Shown here in pieces: positions 1 through 13,514 of a DNA stretch of 64,000 bases (position 1 is the first letter of the stretch; each line of letters opens with the position of its first letter). The position numbers and the translations under genes are program-made. Source of the stretch: Alisma plantago-aquatica (lineage: Eukaryota; Streptophyta; Magnoliopsida; Alismatales; Alismataceae); the NCBI GenBank assembly GCA_963693085.1, contig OY856413.1, forward strand, positions 465,491,379 through 465,555,378. The letters run 5' to 3'. The notes below the pieces were generated by a model. The model was not told the origin of the DNA, made no database searches, and saw nothing but the letters and a program-made list of their open reading frames with translations.

Positions 1-989
1 TTTCCCTCTGGAAAAATATTTTCTTGTGGCTTCCCCCTTGTGTTTATATAGGGAGAATTAGGGAACCACTTATCCAATAAGACATTGAATGTGTTTTGCT
101 TTATTCTTGTCAGTTAGACAAATGTTGGTGTCATTGACTTCATTAATTTATTCTGATTCAAGGATTCTAATCTCAGTGCCACTAACATGGGTCACTAGTA
201 CTGAGAATCTTTTGGTCATTACCCTTCTTTTTATTTTGACTCTTATTTGGAAGCTTGATGGTTTCACTTTTGATCAATAATATGCCATCGACACGACTCG
301 GTGGTACCAACTTTCTTTGGTTAGTGTTGTTCAAATCTACAATATTGCAATAATATTTTAGGTTAATAATAAAATAAATGATTTTCGGGCCAAATAGATG
401 AAAAATAGATGAAATTAATACACAAGAGCTATTTTTTGGGCAATTTAGGAAAAAAATTACATAAAACACATGAATATGAGAGAAATCCTATAGAAAGCAT
501 GCCCAAATTATCCTCAATTTTTGTAGAGAAGTCATGTGCATCACTTTCTCATAATTGAGTAAGTCGAGTATGATTTAGAACACCATTTTTCTCAATGTAG
601 TTATGGCTTCTACGACAAGATATTAACAATAAAGATTTTATGTATGATGTCCCCATCTATGTAATCAAAGAGTATAGAGGTGCCACACTATTACCACAAC
701 TCATTAGACATGGTCATGCTAGTTTTTTTTATACGCTTCTACAAACTCTAATTATGTAACATCCTTGTGGGTTACTTCTTTGTAGGACACACTCTTAATG
801 TGATGATCTAACATAGGACTATTTCTTTCATCTAGGATTTATTCTTGTCCATGCTATAACTATCTTGTGGGGTAGTCAATATCACATTGTGTAGTTCTTC
901 AAGGGGTAGAAGGAGGGATTATTTAAAATATATATACTCAAATATCCTAATTTTCTTCCTTTGTTATATCTTTCATCTACCTTAGTCAT
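1..989. other. AT-rich flank, nothing recognised
   Basis: This stretch lies outside the left target-site copy of element A. Short open frames occur on both strands, but none has recognisable protein similarity or gene-like composition. I see no tRNA, terminal repeat or conserved motif. It continues, interrupted by element A, at 27364. Confidence 0.5.
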
Positions 990-3302
990 GTAAGTGTAAA
1001 GACCCACACAAGAGTTATTTGTAAATCTTAGGTTTGTCACCATCATTAGTCTAAGATCCTCTCATTTGGTTAATTTGAGAATATAATATGATTATGTCAC
1101 TGAGAAAATACTAGATAATTACTAGTATGTATTTGTCTCAAGCCTAACTTAAAAGTTAGAACCTTAATGGAGTCAAAAACAACAACAACACACATAATGG
1201 AGAGGCCTTCCATACTCATAATAATTAAGAAATTAATTTATAGAAAATTAATAGATGAGATTTTATTAAACTAGTATTTCATTATTGTAGATAATTGAGT
1301 TATGAATTTAAAGAAAAAAGAATGTATGAGATTGGAGTTAAAATGAGGAAGTTATTATATTTTTAGTATGCATGTATAGAGTAGACAATATGTAGCACGC
1401 GAACAACATGTGGCAGATGACACTGTTGTTCAAGATCAATTATGAAAAAGGCATAAATTTTGATGTACACAATTAATTTTGGAAAAAAATGATTATGTAG
1501 ATTCTCATTTTGATCCTCTTTCTAATAAAACTATAAACTTAATCTTTGGAGGTCTCTATGGCGACCTCTATGGATACTAATGAAGAAACTTGGTGAAGAA
1601 GGTTGGATATATCTTCTTTTTTATGGATTCTTGTTGATAAGATTTCAATATCCTACCCTTCTCTCATATTTAAGATTGGTTCCTTCTAGATATCTAGTTA
1701 CCTATTGATTTCACTTTCTTTTCCATCTATTCATTTTATTTTTATTGCAAGATATTGATTGTATTTCCTACTTTCTTCTTATCTTCTCTGTGCTTATTTT
1801 CTAAATCATAGAAGGCCTCTTTGAGAACAAAACTTGCTGGAAGGAAGTCTGATTGTATTTTTCTGGTAAGATATCACATTTGTATCTTCTAAAGCATGGT
1901 GACTAGATATATGTATATTTAACATGTGCTTCAAACTTTTTTTTCTTCCTTATTTGCCAAAATTTAGTTACTATATGTGCATGCATGAATAATATGATGA
2001 GTGAAATACAAAATTGGATATGACATGATCTTTCTATTTTCATTTTTACTTGGTCTAACTGTAGAAATTTTAGATATGAAAAAGATCTTAGTATTGTATC
2101 TCTATGCACACTTGATTGCTACTAATTTTTACTTAAAATGATCAAATAATGGAATTTTCCATATTTATATTTTAAAATAATTTTGGAGGAGTATTCAGCC
2201 CATCAAATGGACAACAATTTCTTGGAGATGGTTATCTATTTGTTATTATAATGATTCATTGCTATTCAAACTATTGATAATATGTTATTGAGAAGATGTA
2301 ACTAAAATTAAGCTTATGAATTCCTAAAACGAATTTTTTACTTTCTAAAAGTTATCTTATACCTAAATCACATTAGTGATAATAGTATATTGTTAGATCC
2401 TTATTAAAAAAGGCTTAGTACTTGGTGCCTTGGAATAAGGATAAATATTCATATGACAATTTCATAGCATATTAACATTTGAATGCAACTGAGTGCTAAT
2501 GGATTAATTCTTCTTGAAATGTAACCTATTAATAATTGTGGTGCTATGTTTGTTAGTTGCTAGGTTGTACAAAATATTAAATAGTGTCAAGTGACATAAC
2601 AAGAAAGAGAAAATTGTTTGATTTAGATAAGTACCAAGGACACCATGGTCCATCCTCGGGTCTGTATTGGAATGGTGAAACAGGTCCTAACACTTTGGGT
2701 GAATCCCAAGTGGTGGAGATATATAGTGGATTAGACCCAGATGGCTAATTTGTTGATGGTTCGGGGAAGTTCTATATAGGTGGAAGTAAGATCCCTACAT
2801 TCATTTGGTTTAAGCTTAGGGGAAGTTCAATAGAGGTGGAAGTGAGAATTTGACCTTGTTTCCAGTTGAGATAGTATGTTTGGGGTTAACCCCTAGTGAA
2901 ACGAGAAAAGAAAAATTATTTGTGATATGTAATTGAGCCTCAGCCTGGTACCAAAGTAGGAAAGAGGTAGAGAGGCTATATGTTGTACATTTCCATCAGC
3001 GGACCTCAACATAATTTTATCTTAGGGTGGAAGGCTAAACCCTAAGGCATGGACAATTCGATCACGTATGTGGAACATACCATTCCGATGTCTACCTCAC
3101 TAGGTATTGGTAAGGTAGATCCCGGGAAAACTAATAAAGAAAGTTAAATCATGATGTTTGTTGCGTGCTAATTTTTTCTTCTATAGTATTTAGATTGTCT
3201 AATTGACCAAATAACCATAAGTTGTTGATTGTAATCTATTAAATTGTTTAAGAATAAGAAATTTCATATAATGCTTTATGTTTATGTACCTACTCGCTTA
3301 GA

Positions 3303-6300
3303 CATTATGTGATAACCTTGATATTAACATTATTACCCAATATAGAATTCAAGGATTTATGTGTGTTTTATATGTTGTCAAACACCCATAAGTATTATAT
3401 ATCAATATGAATGGTTGTCTAGTGAACCTTGGGATGCATCAAGACCATGTTAAGTTAATTGGACATGTGAAATCCAGAATGGATTAGAAATGAATGGTAT
3501 TTAAAGATTATACACTTTTATATGAGGTTATTCAAATAATTGGGTTAGATGATCGAATTATGGATTTTGGTTAATAAGAAGAGGTTTTGTATTATGAGAA
3601 AACTCATGGCTCAAATTTCATTCAGATTGAAGCCTTATGCTAGAAGATACAGGAATCTGGAGTTACCAAAAATTGATTTAAATATTATGTGATAACTTGA
3701 TTGTATGTAGCTTAACTGAATGTAGTTGTGACACATATATGTCTTATGGACCAGATCTCCCCATTGCTAATGCACGTGTCTTGGCGAGGTAGCACAATAT
3801 CAATCCTATTAGGGAGGATTGCATGGCCTCTTAAATATCTTCCACATCCCAGCTACGTGGAGGGCTTAGTTAGAATCTAACCCCCCAGCCAAGCAGTGAA
3901 ACACATATTAGTTGGAGTTTCCAGCGGGGAAGTGAGATCTACAACACCGTAATTTATGCAACAAACTCACCCCAAATATTAGATCTTATCGTCATTCTAA
4001 CTATACAGGTGTAAGCACCTCGTTTAGTAGACTCGGAGGACAACCCCTGTCTAGGGTTTTGGTGGAAGGAGTACGATGATCAACCTCCCTCCTCTTCCGC
4101 ATCTCTAGCCATCACCACACCATGGCCCTTACCACTCCAGCAATCCACCCAGCCTTAGAGCTTGAAGATTTATGATGAGCTCGCCCCTCACATCGAGAAG
4201 GAGGAGCGACAACCAATGTTGTTGTTAGAGGTCAGTTTCTCAATCATAGTCATGCCAGAGCTAAACCCCACGACAGTGTTCTCACAAATGAGTAGAGCCA
4301 CCACAAACTGCCGATGTAGCAGGTGAGTGAGTCTCTATTTTGTAGAGAAAACAAAGTACCAAACACCAGGCAGAGGAGCCAGCCACCTACCGAGACCGGA
4401 TCCTTATCTATGTCTGGTAGACAAAGCGTCGATGGGTTCCCTAGAGCTTTGATAAAGCTGAATCCCCATCCTTCTTCAAGTTTGGTGCAGGAAGATGAGA
4501 TGTTCCTTGCCTTGAACCTAGGCCACGATGGCACTATAACTTAGGGATAGCCAGGAGCATGTTCATCGTGTATGAGTCATATGAAGAGGTGAGGATCATG
4601 TATGATCCCTCACTGATGATCTGTTATGCGAGTAGTCCCAGGTTCATAGAGGAAGGTGGGGGGGGGATTGTAAGGATGAGATTTGGAGGATGAGCATTGT
4701 GGAGGCTGCAATCTATCATTAGAGTTCTAGTTGTGACAAATCTCACACGAGGCAGAGAAATAGGCCATGGGCAGAATCATGGCTAAGAGAAAGGAATTTG
4801 CGCTAGACTTGAAGATAGAGGTGGCATCTACGGTCAACCGAGATACGGCAGTAGAGGCTGATCTATCGTCGGTGCTCCTGTGTGCGGCGGCACCTAGGTC
4901 TCGTACAAGACTTGAGACCGCGATGGAGAGGAGGATTGATCGGTTTAGTGACTCAATCCAAGAACCGACTGGTCTAGTATGCAATCTAGATGAACCGCTC
5001 AGGAGATCAAATAAATCGGTCGGACCCCAACCAAGCCAGCCATGGGTGCGGGCTGAGGAACTTGCCTTGCCTGCATGGACCAATCAAGCGCCGCCACCTC
5101 AGGCAATGACAAGGTATAATGCTTTTGGTATCCAGAAAATGATATTTTCTTAGAAAATACTTAATAAATAGCACCTTTAGCCTAAAAATCCCCCCCCAAA
5201 TACCCTTGGACTCAGAAAAATTCCCTCTTTCTTATGAAACCTCTAGAACAGACTTTTGAGACATATTTGTTGGTGATATTTAATTTAGTTTATAATGCTC
5301 CTTTTAATGGTTTATTGAATGAAATAAATAATATCCAGTTGAGATTAATTCTCATAAAATTGTCATAGAACCCTAATGATGATATACATCCATATTTAGA
5401 CTCTGATCCGAGTATATATCTAAATAATAGCTCTTTTTCTATTAAAGACCATTTAGATGCTTTCAATCCCATCTTAATTCTAGAAAATAGACCAGTTATC
5501 AGAAAAATATAAAAATTGAACCAGACCCTAATTATGACATATACGTCTATAGAAAAATATTAGAGACAAGATTAGGTCAGTTTAAACCTAGGTTTGGCCT
5601 AAACCCTAACTTAGACCTAAAATATCAATGACATAATAAACCATGTATTCATGATGATTAATTTGTTTATAATTAGGTGATGACCAGAGATTTAGATGAT
5701 CCAGAATATAAATAGGAATATATGAATTCAGGTACGTGGGTTTTTATTAAGTATAAGACTAGTTTTCATGAATGCATAATGATATGATGTACTTTGGATG
5801 CTTGTGTTTGCATATAAATTCTTGGATGTGTATTAGTAGTATATGCTCCACAAAACATTAAAGAACACAAAAAAGAATATAGATGGTTTGTAGCTACTGA
5901 GTGGATATATGCTCTCTCTCTCTTTCCCTCAATCCTCTCTCTCTTCCTCTAAATATAAGGTCGACACACGGTCCCCGTAGCCCAAGGGGTGGGGAAAAAT
6001 GAAGTGCCACATCTCTCTCTCTCCCCTATAAATATAAGGTCGGCACTCAGTCCCCATAGCCCAAGGGGTGGGGAAAAATGAAGTGTGACACCACTTAGTA
6101 GTACAAACGTATCAAAAGGCATCTAAAAGTATGTGTTTACCTGATTATTGCTTTAAACAATGTTTTCTTTTACTTTTTTTTCTCAAAATTATTTCAATTA
6201 TGCAAGAATATTAGTATGTATCTTTCTACCCACATGCACAACACCTTGTGTGTTGATTCGTTGTTTCACGTATGTTTTAGGTTCAGAGATAGCATGGGAT

Positions 6301-6609
6301 AAAAGACGTGAAGTGAGCAGTGTTTAGGTTGTACCTATTGTGTAGATACTGATTAGCATACATGTTCATATACTTGTCAAATCATCTTTCAATATGTAAT
6401 TGTAATTCATGTTGTAATAAGTCATTTTTTTTTGTAATATACATGTTGAAGGTTGAGATTGTTTATGGTGTATGTTATGGTTGTATGTTCATGTATGCGC
6501 ATATTGCTTCCGCAACGCACTGTGATACAATTGCTTAATGCTTTCGGATTTTGTCTTCTCATCTCCATGGGGTTTTAAGAAGGTGAAAATCCGAGGACGT
6601 CACACATTA
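3303..6609 (+). mobile_element. Solo LTR (Ty3/gypsy-like) inside the 5' LTR of A
   Basis: A 3,297-bp block, 3308-6604, starts TGTGATAACC and ends GGACGTCACA. It is flanked by the 5-bp duplication CATTA at 3303-3307 and 6605-6609. It interrupts sequence that is continuous in the 3' LTR of A (26885-26925). No primer site, polypurine tract or pol domain is visible, so a solo LTR is the simplest reading. The terminal sequence resembles plant chromovirus LTR ends, which commonly finish in ...GTCACA. A moderately GC-rich part (about 3990-5110) holds overlapping frames on both strands with no recognised protein. Confidence 0.75.
5930..6085 (+). promoter_or_regulatory. Tandemly duplicated TATA-containing block in the solo LTR
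   Basis: A CT-rich run followed by 'aaatataaggtcg...ggggaaaaatgaagtg' occurs twice with a 79-bp period (landmark starts at 5951 and 6030). The second copy has a good TATA box (TATAAATATA, 6027-6036); the first is CTAAATATA. The placement is consistent with the LTR promoter, but no transcription start can be fixed from sequence alone. Confidence 0.4.
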
Positions 6610-9111
6610 TCTAATTAACCCATGAACAATTTTTGGATCTTGAAGACAAGGCACCAGCTAGTAAACCCTCTTCTCCAACAAAGTATCTTACTAGGATAGG
6701 TGAAGTCCTTACCTAATGTGTGATGTTTAGATTGTTCCTATGTTGGAATCATGGGATGAACGTATTGGTTTCCTTTGTATCTTGTAGCCTAGAATGACAC
6801 ATTGTATGTAGAACCTTTATGTAATATGAACTATTAAACTTTTTATGGACATTGTGAATATAGTTATGAAGAGATACATGAATTCATGCTAGTTGTATTT
6901 TGTTTTATAAATGAAAAGTGATATATGATTGCAGGGACCTCTCTTTTAATTAGCATAAATGTCAACAATTAGAGAGATTTCTTAAACCTAAACCCATATT
7001 ATGAAACCAAATAACTAATTCTTCACAAAGGTGATTAAAACAATATATGAAAGTCACAGATACAATTTTCCTTTTTCTTTCTCACAAAATATTGTTAAGC
7101 AATGTCACATTGAGGACATCACAATCAGATACCACAAATGTTTTACAACTTCATTAAAACCAGAATCAAATCTTACTACTCACATGTAATTTAGTGTACA
7201 TCAAATACATGTACGATAATGAACAATTTGATACCCCACCCATCCCATGAAATAAAGAGTACACATATATTTTAATATATGTAGATTATTGTTTGTATAT
7301 CTGGTTTGGTCAAGTAATTGGGTATTAAGGTAAGCTAGTATGGAACCGCTGACTGTATTTCTTTTGGATGCCCTGACCAAGCATCCAGTTCACTACATTT
7401 GGTGAGGATAATAAAAATGCATTATTGTAACAAAATGATTATATGGTGAAAGAGAAAATTATATAATTCAATACAGAGCCTAAAAAATCTAGATATTTCA
7501 TATAAAAAGATGAAAATGTAATGAATTATGAAGATAATCCTCAAAAAAATTGAGCATGAGTAAGAATTTGCAATTTATAAGAAAAATTGATAATTGAGGA
7601 TGAATCCTACTAAATGATCTAAGTAATGAAGAAAATTGATGAATGTGAATAATGATGTAGAATGAATTATAATCTTGATCTATGAGATACATTATCAAAT
7701 TTTAAAAGATTTTAAAAAATGATGTGAATTATATCTTGATAAATGATGTACTACTAAGATATGTGAAGTCAATGTTTGTAATACTCAAAGAAAGATATGA
7801 TGATGAAAAGGGATGCAATATCCATCTAATACAAAAAAATGATGTCATATAAAAGAAATATAAAGTGGAAATAATTCCAAGTTGATGTTGAGAGAGATGA
7901 ATGATTAGATGATATGATATTATTCAAGATCTTTTCATGGATTTCTAGACGAAACCCTAAAAGGAAGGGAGAATCTATAACAACTGATTTTTAGAATAAC
8001 CATCTAATTAAGGCTTACTTGGATGATTACATGCTTAACCAGATTGATTATTGTTTAAAGCTTGATTAATGATAATATTTGAATCATGATTATTTAAATC
8101 TAATGAGAAACTCTAAATATTATTTTATATCAAATAATTAGGGTTTGATAAATGAGATCCTAGTCGCCAAAATTAGGATATTGGTAGCATATGAATAAAA
8201 AATTGATAAATACAATGGTGTAGTAAATATTTTTATGATATTATATACAAATCCAATTTATTTAAAATTTGAATATGATTTGGAGAACTAAAATGCAAGC
8301 ATACTTGAAAAATATCAGAATTTTTGAATAATTCTATGATCTATTTTTCAATTGGGTTTTTCTAGAGAAAAATCAGCCGACCATGTATTCAGACTGAAAT
8401 AAAGCAGCATGATGTTCAAATTTATCTTTTTATTGGTACTTCTAATTGATCAAAAATCTTAACTCTTGTTTGTAAACTCCATTATACATATTTGTTTTTT
8501 TTTATGTTCGATATCTACAGAGAGTGGTGTCGGTCAAGTTTAGGCAGGATGAATACGGTCAACCATGCATTCTGGTTGAAATATAGTAGTTTAGTATTTG
8601 ATTTCTATATTTTTTTTGGTAACTGAGATTGATCTAAATTTTTTGGACATCTGAAATGTTGTTTCAGAGAACATGTTAATCTTGTATAATTTTTATAGGA
8701 GATTTGACTTATTAAGTAGACAATTTATGATAACATGTTTTATGATATAAAAATCAATTGAAATAAAAGAAATTGTAAAGTTGGCTCAATTTGCAATTGA
8801 TCCAAGAACCTTAATTGATCTATATGAGTAACCTAGAACCCAAGGAGATATTTTATTTCATGATTCAATGTATAGAAATTAAATCCTAGAGAGAGAGAGG
8901 AGAGCTAGGGTTTTGAGAGGAGAAAGTGGTGGAGATGTTGACCTAGTGTTTCACCATCTGTAATATGATGAAATCAAGTACCTTTACCTTCTTTTCATAG
9001 TGTTTCATGGTGAATCTTCTCTCACATGTCAAAATTCTATCCCCATCTTTGATTCTATTCCAAATGAGATCAAATATCTCTCTTTTCTCACTCCACTACT
9101 ACAGAAACAGC

Positions 9112-9660
9112 CTTTGGCGTCAGTTGTTTAACCCCCTTTGGCGTCGGTTTCTGACCGACGCCTATGTGGGCGCCGCTAAAGGTTGAACACTTCGGCGTCG
9201 GTTTTTTAACCGACACCTATTTAACATATAGGCGTCGGTCTTTTAGTAGATAACCGACGCCAAAAGGGTTCGCGCCACAGAAAACGGCGTCATCTAGGAC
9301 ACATTCTGCGTCGGTTGTCTACTAAAAAACCGACGCCTATGTGGACTATAGCGTCGGTGTTTACTTGGTAACCGACGCAGAAAGAGTCCTAGATGATGCT
9401 GTTTTATGTGGCGCGAACCCTTTTGGTGTCGGTTTTCTATAAAAAACCGACACCATACTTCAAGACGACACGGCCGTGCTTCCCTGCATGGTCGTGTTTA
9501 GTACTATAGGCGTCGGTTTTCTATGAATAACTGACGCCTTTTCCACCACGGCGGTGCTATCCTGCACGGTCGGGTTGTTTGTACTATTAGGCGTCGGTTT
9601 TTATCCAATAACCGAAGTTGTAGGTCTTTGCTGACGGTTTGCTGTAAATAACTGACACCT
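9112..9660. repeat. CACTA-1 3' subterminal repeats
   Basis: At least ten copies of GGCGTCGGTT or its complement (with 1-2 base variants) alternate in orientation. Many are paired as short hairpins of the form GGCGTCGGTT-(5-20 nt)-AACCGACGCC. In En/Spm elements, subterminal repeats of this kind are binding sites for the element's second protein (TNPA in maize). A role here is inferred by analogy. Confidence 0.75.
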
Positions 9661-9922
9661 ATATCTATTTTTTTTTTTCATATCAGTTTGCAGGCCTGCT
9701 GTGGCTGGTCAGCAGGATGAGAACCTGCAGTTCAGTTTTCTGTACTGCAGGTTTACGACATCCATTGATATCAGCCTACAAACAGGCCACAAACCTGCAA
9801 AAGTCCCAAGGAAAATTTCACACAAGTAGATACATTCAGACATCAATTCAATTCTCACATTCACACATATAGAAACATTCAAATACATGTATTAACATTC
9901 AGAAATATTCATTTACAAAGTA

Positions 9923-12900
9923 TCATTCATTATCCCTATCAACATCCCAATTATATCTTACAGTTGCCACTGCTTGTATGGCTTTTGCCCATTCTTCTCT
10001 TATTTCATTTAATGCTTCCATCGTATATGGAGCATGTATATTTTTTAAGCGTTTACATATAGTGTTGTCAGTTTTAAACACCTGCAAAGAGAATGATGTA
10101 TATATATAAGTAATAATATAAAAATAAGATTGATATATTTCATACTAACTAATGAGACTATATATAATACCTCATGTATGGTATCGATGTCCAATGCAGC
10201 ATATTTGATAATCATCTGCATAAATTGCATCACATAGTATGCGCATGCCCATCCATTGTCTTGTGTAGCGCACTATAAATTGAAACATACAAAATAATAC
10301 AACTAAGCACAATTCACATCAATAATATATACATTGGAGTCAGGAACTTACTTGTACGTTCTGCCAATTTATTGGCTGGTTCTTTTTCCTTGGGACCGTT
10401 CCTCCAGCCTTTTTGAATGCATCTAAACCCCTACATGTTAATATAACACAATAAATTACATAAGTAAATAGTAATGTAATAACAGATGTTAACAGATACA
10501 AAAATGAAATATTTCTCACCAGAATAATGGCATTCTCATTACGTGTCCAATTTTAGTGTTTAATGTACTTCCCGCGGGATCTAGATAATAAACAGTGAAC
10601 GTCCCAGGGACAATAACTAGTAACTCCCAATGTTTACCGCTAGAGGTAAAAAGTTAACAATTAATAACTCAAAATGCACAATAAAAATGGAATTTTCTTA
10701 AGTCCAAATTATAAAAAAAGTAAACTTACTTGACATTGAATGGAGCTATTATTATTGTCTTTTTTTGCTGACCAAAAATTGTAAAAGCATCTATACAGTA
10801 TTGTTGAACATTATCAGGGTCTTTAGCTACCATACTAATCAATGATGGAATCAAAAATCCCACATGATCAAATGCAAATTGTTTGCAATGATCTTCGACT
10901 AAGTAGTTGCAAACCTTGTATTACGTATGCATTAATATATAAGAAACCAGATCACCGGATCTTACACAAGGTATATGGATGTATAAACAAGATCTCACCT
11001 TATCCATGTCTCTATCATTGATGTATTCAGCCAATCATACATAAACAGCTCAATAATATCTTGTATAAATAAAGAGCTATCGTATGATTGACCTGCATAA
11101 TCTGCATCTAAAGAAACAATTATCGGGCAATGTATATTATGTGCCCGTAGCCAACATGCCATTCTCCTACAAGCAGGACCTAACGGGTATGTTAGGTCAG
11201 TTGGAACCCAAGTTGGTAATGCGGGAAGTGGAGGTGGAGGCCTAGGTGCTCCTGGTGTCTTCTTTTTAACCTGTATATATAATTTTAGATCAGTTGACAT
11301 CATATATACACATTATCAGTCTAAATCAATGTAAATTTATCTTACAATTTCAGTAGTGTAGACGACATCTGCTTTGGGCCACAACATGACCCCGCCTTCT
11401 ACCTCAGCAAGTGTATCAATATCCGGGTGGGGATATGGCAATGTAGCTTCCCTCCAATCGGGTAACACACGTAATGGGCCCACACGAACGTAGCCCTGTG
11501 GCATTGGAGTCTCGTGAAACCTTTCCCCAGGAAGGGACGGGTAAGCCTGCGCCTCTGCAACAACATAGTCTTGTATTCTTAAGCGGCATGGCTTCAATGC
11601 CTACAAATTTACGTAAAGAATGTTATACATATATACATATCATCTTGAATACATATCATCTTGAAAAGACTAGCTACAATGTCATAAACAATACTTACAG
11701 CATATGTGTTAGGCGATGGGTCTCCAGGATTACTCACAGTCTGTGCATCAGGAGAAGAGTGGGTCGCCATAGGATGATTGGAAGCCTGAGATGCCTGCCA
11801 CCGCAGCAATTCTTCCTTGACCTTCTCAGCAGCTACATCGTTGACCTTCTTAGCAACTATATCCTCGACACTCTTATTCTCCTATACATGGATAAAAGAA
11901 ACATTAGCTTCTTATTATTGAATTTCCTTTTGCAGTAACATTCTAAAAAAATAATAAGTTACCTCTTCTTGAGAAAGTCCCGCTCTGGGTTTGCGCTGGG
12001 ATGGCCCAAAGAATGCTTTGATGCCCACACCAGCGCCTGCACCCCTAACACGTCCAGGATGCTCTGGGTTACCCAGAGCAACTGTCAATTCATCCCTTGT
12101 GCCCTGAGGGATGAACGTGCCTTGTTTCCTCTGCTCGTGTAGCTCCCGCTAATCACCATCAACAGAAATTGGTAGGTTAACACCACAAATAATCAATATT
12201 CAAACGATTGCTCTAAGAGTTGTATTTTACCATTTTCGCAGCCACCTCAGCAGTTACGGACTTCTTTATTTCACCCTTCTTGTTTTGCCTCCCAGCTATC
12301 CAGATATCATGGCGAGGCATGGGTGTGGCAGACTCCTGAGTAGGAGCAGACTCCTGAGTAGGAGAAGACTCCTGAGTAGCCGCAGACTCCGCATGTAGTC
12401 TTTGGCGAACTCTTGCATAGCCTTTTGGACCTATAGTGTGGTCATGCACATTCAGTGCACGCCTTGCTTTTTGTGCGTCACTGAGGGCCTATTTAGTATG
12501 CACATTAATGGTTTGGTTAGTATCACTAAATGTTAATCTTAAATAGGTGAATACAATGTATATTAATTAAATTGGGAGTGACACCTAATACCTTGAATTC
12601 TTCAGATTTTCTTGAAGCAACAAAATTGTCCCAATCTTCTTTGTCCAAGAAGTTCCATTGTTCAAGGGCTGACTTTTTTTTCTTATCACCCTCTTTTATG
12701 TATTCTCTATTCAGATTTGTCCTATAATTCCTAAGCATCTTTCCAGCGCGTTGCATCACACTTTTACGATACAACTTCTCATCCAATGCAAATAGATTCT
12801 GTAAAATAGAAACGTTATTAACTAGTATCCAAAATAGAATTGCAAATAATAGAATTTGTAATCTACAAAATAGAATTGCAAATAATAATAAATCACGCAT

Positions 12901-13391
12901 AAATCCTTCCATATCAAGTCTTTTTTCCCCTGAGGAACTTTATGCCAATTATCATACTTAACACCACAATGGCTCCGAGTGGTACACCCAAGATAGTTTA
13001 CAAAATTATTGCGGTTCACTCCAATTGCATTTCCTCCATTATCAAACTCCACAACCAATTTGGATCCACTGCCACTAAGCGCTATTAACTTATTCAACAG
13101 AGTGATGCCCCTTTTCTTGTTAAGTGTTTGGTGCTGCGCATCAAGTTGCTCCAGTGCTTCAGTGGGTACATGTGCATCATCAACCTAAAATTTGACAAAA
13201 ATAAACACACGGAATTAGCCCAATATAGAAATATAAGATATATGGCATAACTAGAAGATAATGAATTTTATAGAAATACAGGATATGTTTTTAGAACTTA
13301 CATTGGTATCCTCGCCATGCTCATCATGGACAGCATGCTCATCATGGACTTCATGCTCATCATGGACATCATGCTCATCATGGTCATCCAT
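9923..13391 (-). CDS. CACTA second gene: Transposase_24-like protein with C-terminal Ulp1 (C48) protease domain
   Basis: A 13-exon model can be read with GT-AG introns: 13391-13302, 13184-12897, 12798-12592, 12488-12231, 12148-11963, 11881-11699, 11600-11346, 11270-10999, 10914-10730, 10639-10520, 10430-10352, 10272-10171, 10081-9923, encoding about 794 residues. Exon 1 starts at an ATG and encodes an acidic Asp/His/Glu repeat. Exons 2-4 resemble plant En/Spm Transposase_24 (NNFVNYLGC, YDNWHKVP, HTIGPKGYARV). Exon 5 has the HPGRVRG signature seen in these proteins. Exons 9-13 form a Ulp1-like cysteine protease: KHWELLVI (His), YYLDP (Asp), and ATQDNGWACAYYVMQ (Gln and Cys). The family removes SUMO or similar proteins; the substrate here is unknown. 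All exons are open. The only defect is at the exon 8/9 junction, where phases disagree by one base, possibly a 1-bp loss at the donor. Confidence 0.85.
12325..12385. repeat. 15-bp in-frame repeat in exon 4 of the CACTA-1 gene
   Basis: About four imperfect copies of 'actcctgagtaggag' in tandem, keeping frame. On the minus strand they encode a TQESxP-type repeat that forms a low-complexity linker between the Transposase_24-like part and the rest of the protein. Confidence 0.7.
13300..13391 (-). repeat. 18-bp coding repeat, acidic/His N-terminus
   Basis: Tandem copies of an 18-bp unit (catcatggacatcatgct type) encode repeated HDEHxV hexapeptides directly after the predicted start codon. They make a strongly charged, histidine-rich N-terminal tail of about 30 residues. 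Function unknown; such tracts are prone to length change. Confidence 0.7.
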
Positions 13392-13514
13392 CTGAAAATG
13401 TCATTAAAAAGGCAAACATTTAGCATTTGTATTAACTAGAAAAAGGCAAACATTTAGCATTTGTATTAACTAGAAAAAGGCAAACATTTAGCATTTGTAT
13501 AAACATACATGTCT

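Noticed and set aside
4767..5153. 128-residue open frame as a host gene
   Set aside because: It lies wholly inside a solo LTR with a clear duplication, overlaps an equally long antisense frame, and has no recognised domain.
11474..11938. 154-residue plus-strand open frame
   Set aside because: It is antisense to exons 6-7 of the CACTA-1 gene, which has clear family motifs and splice sites.
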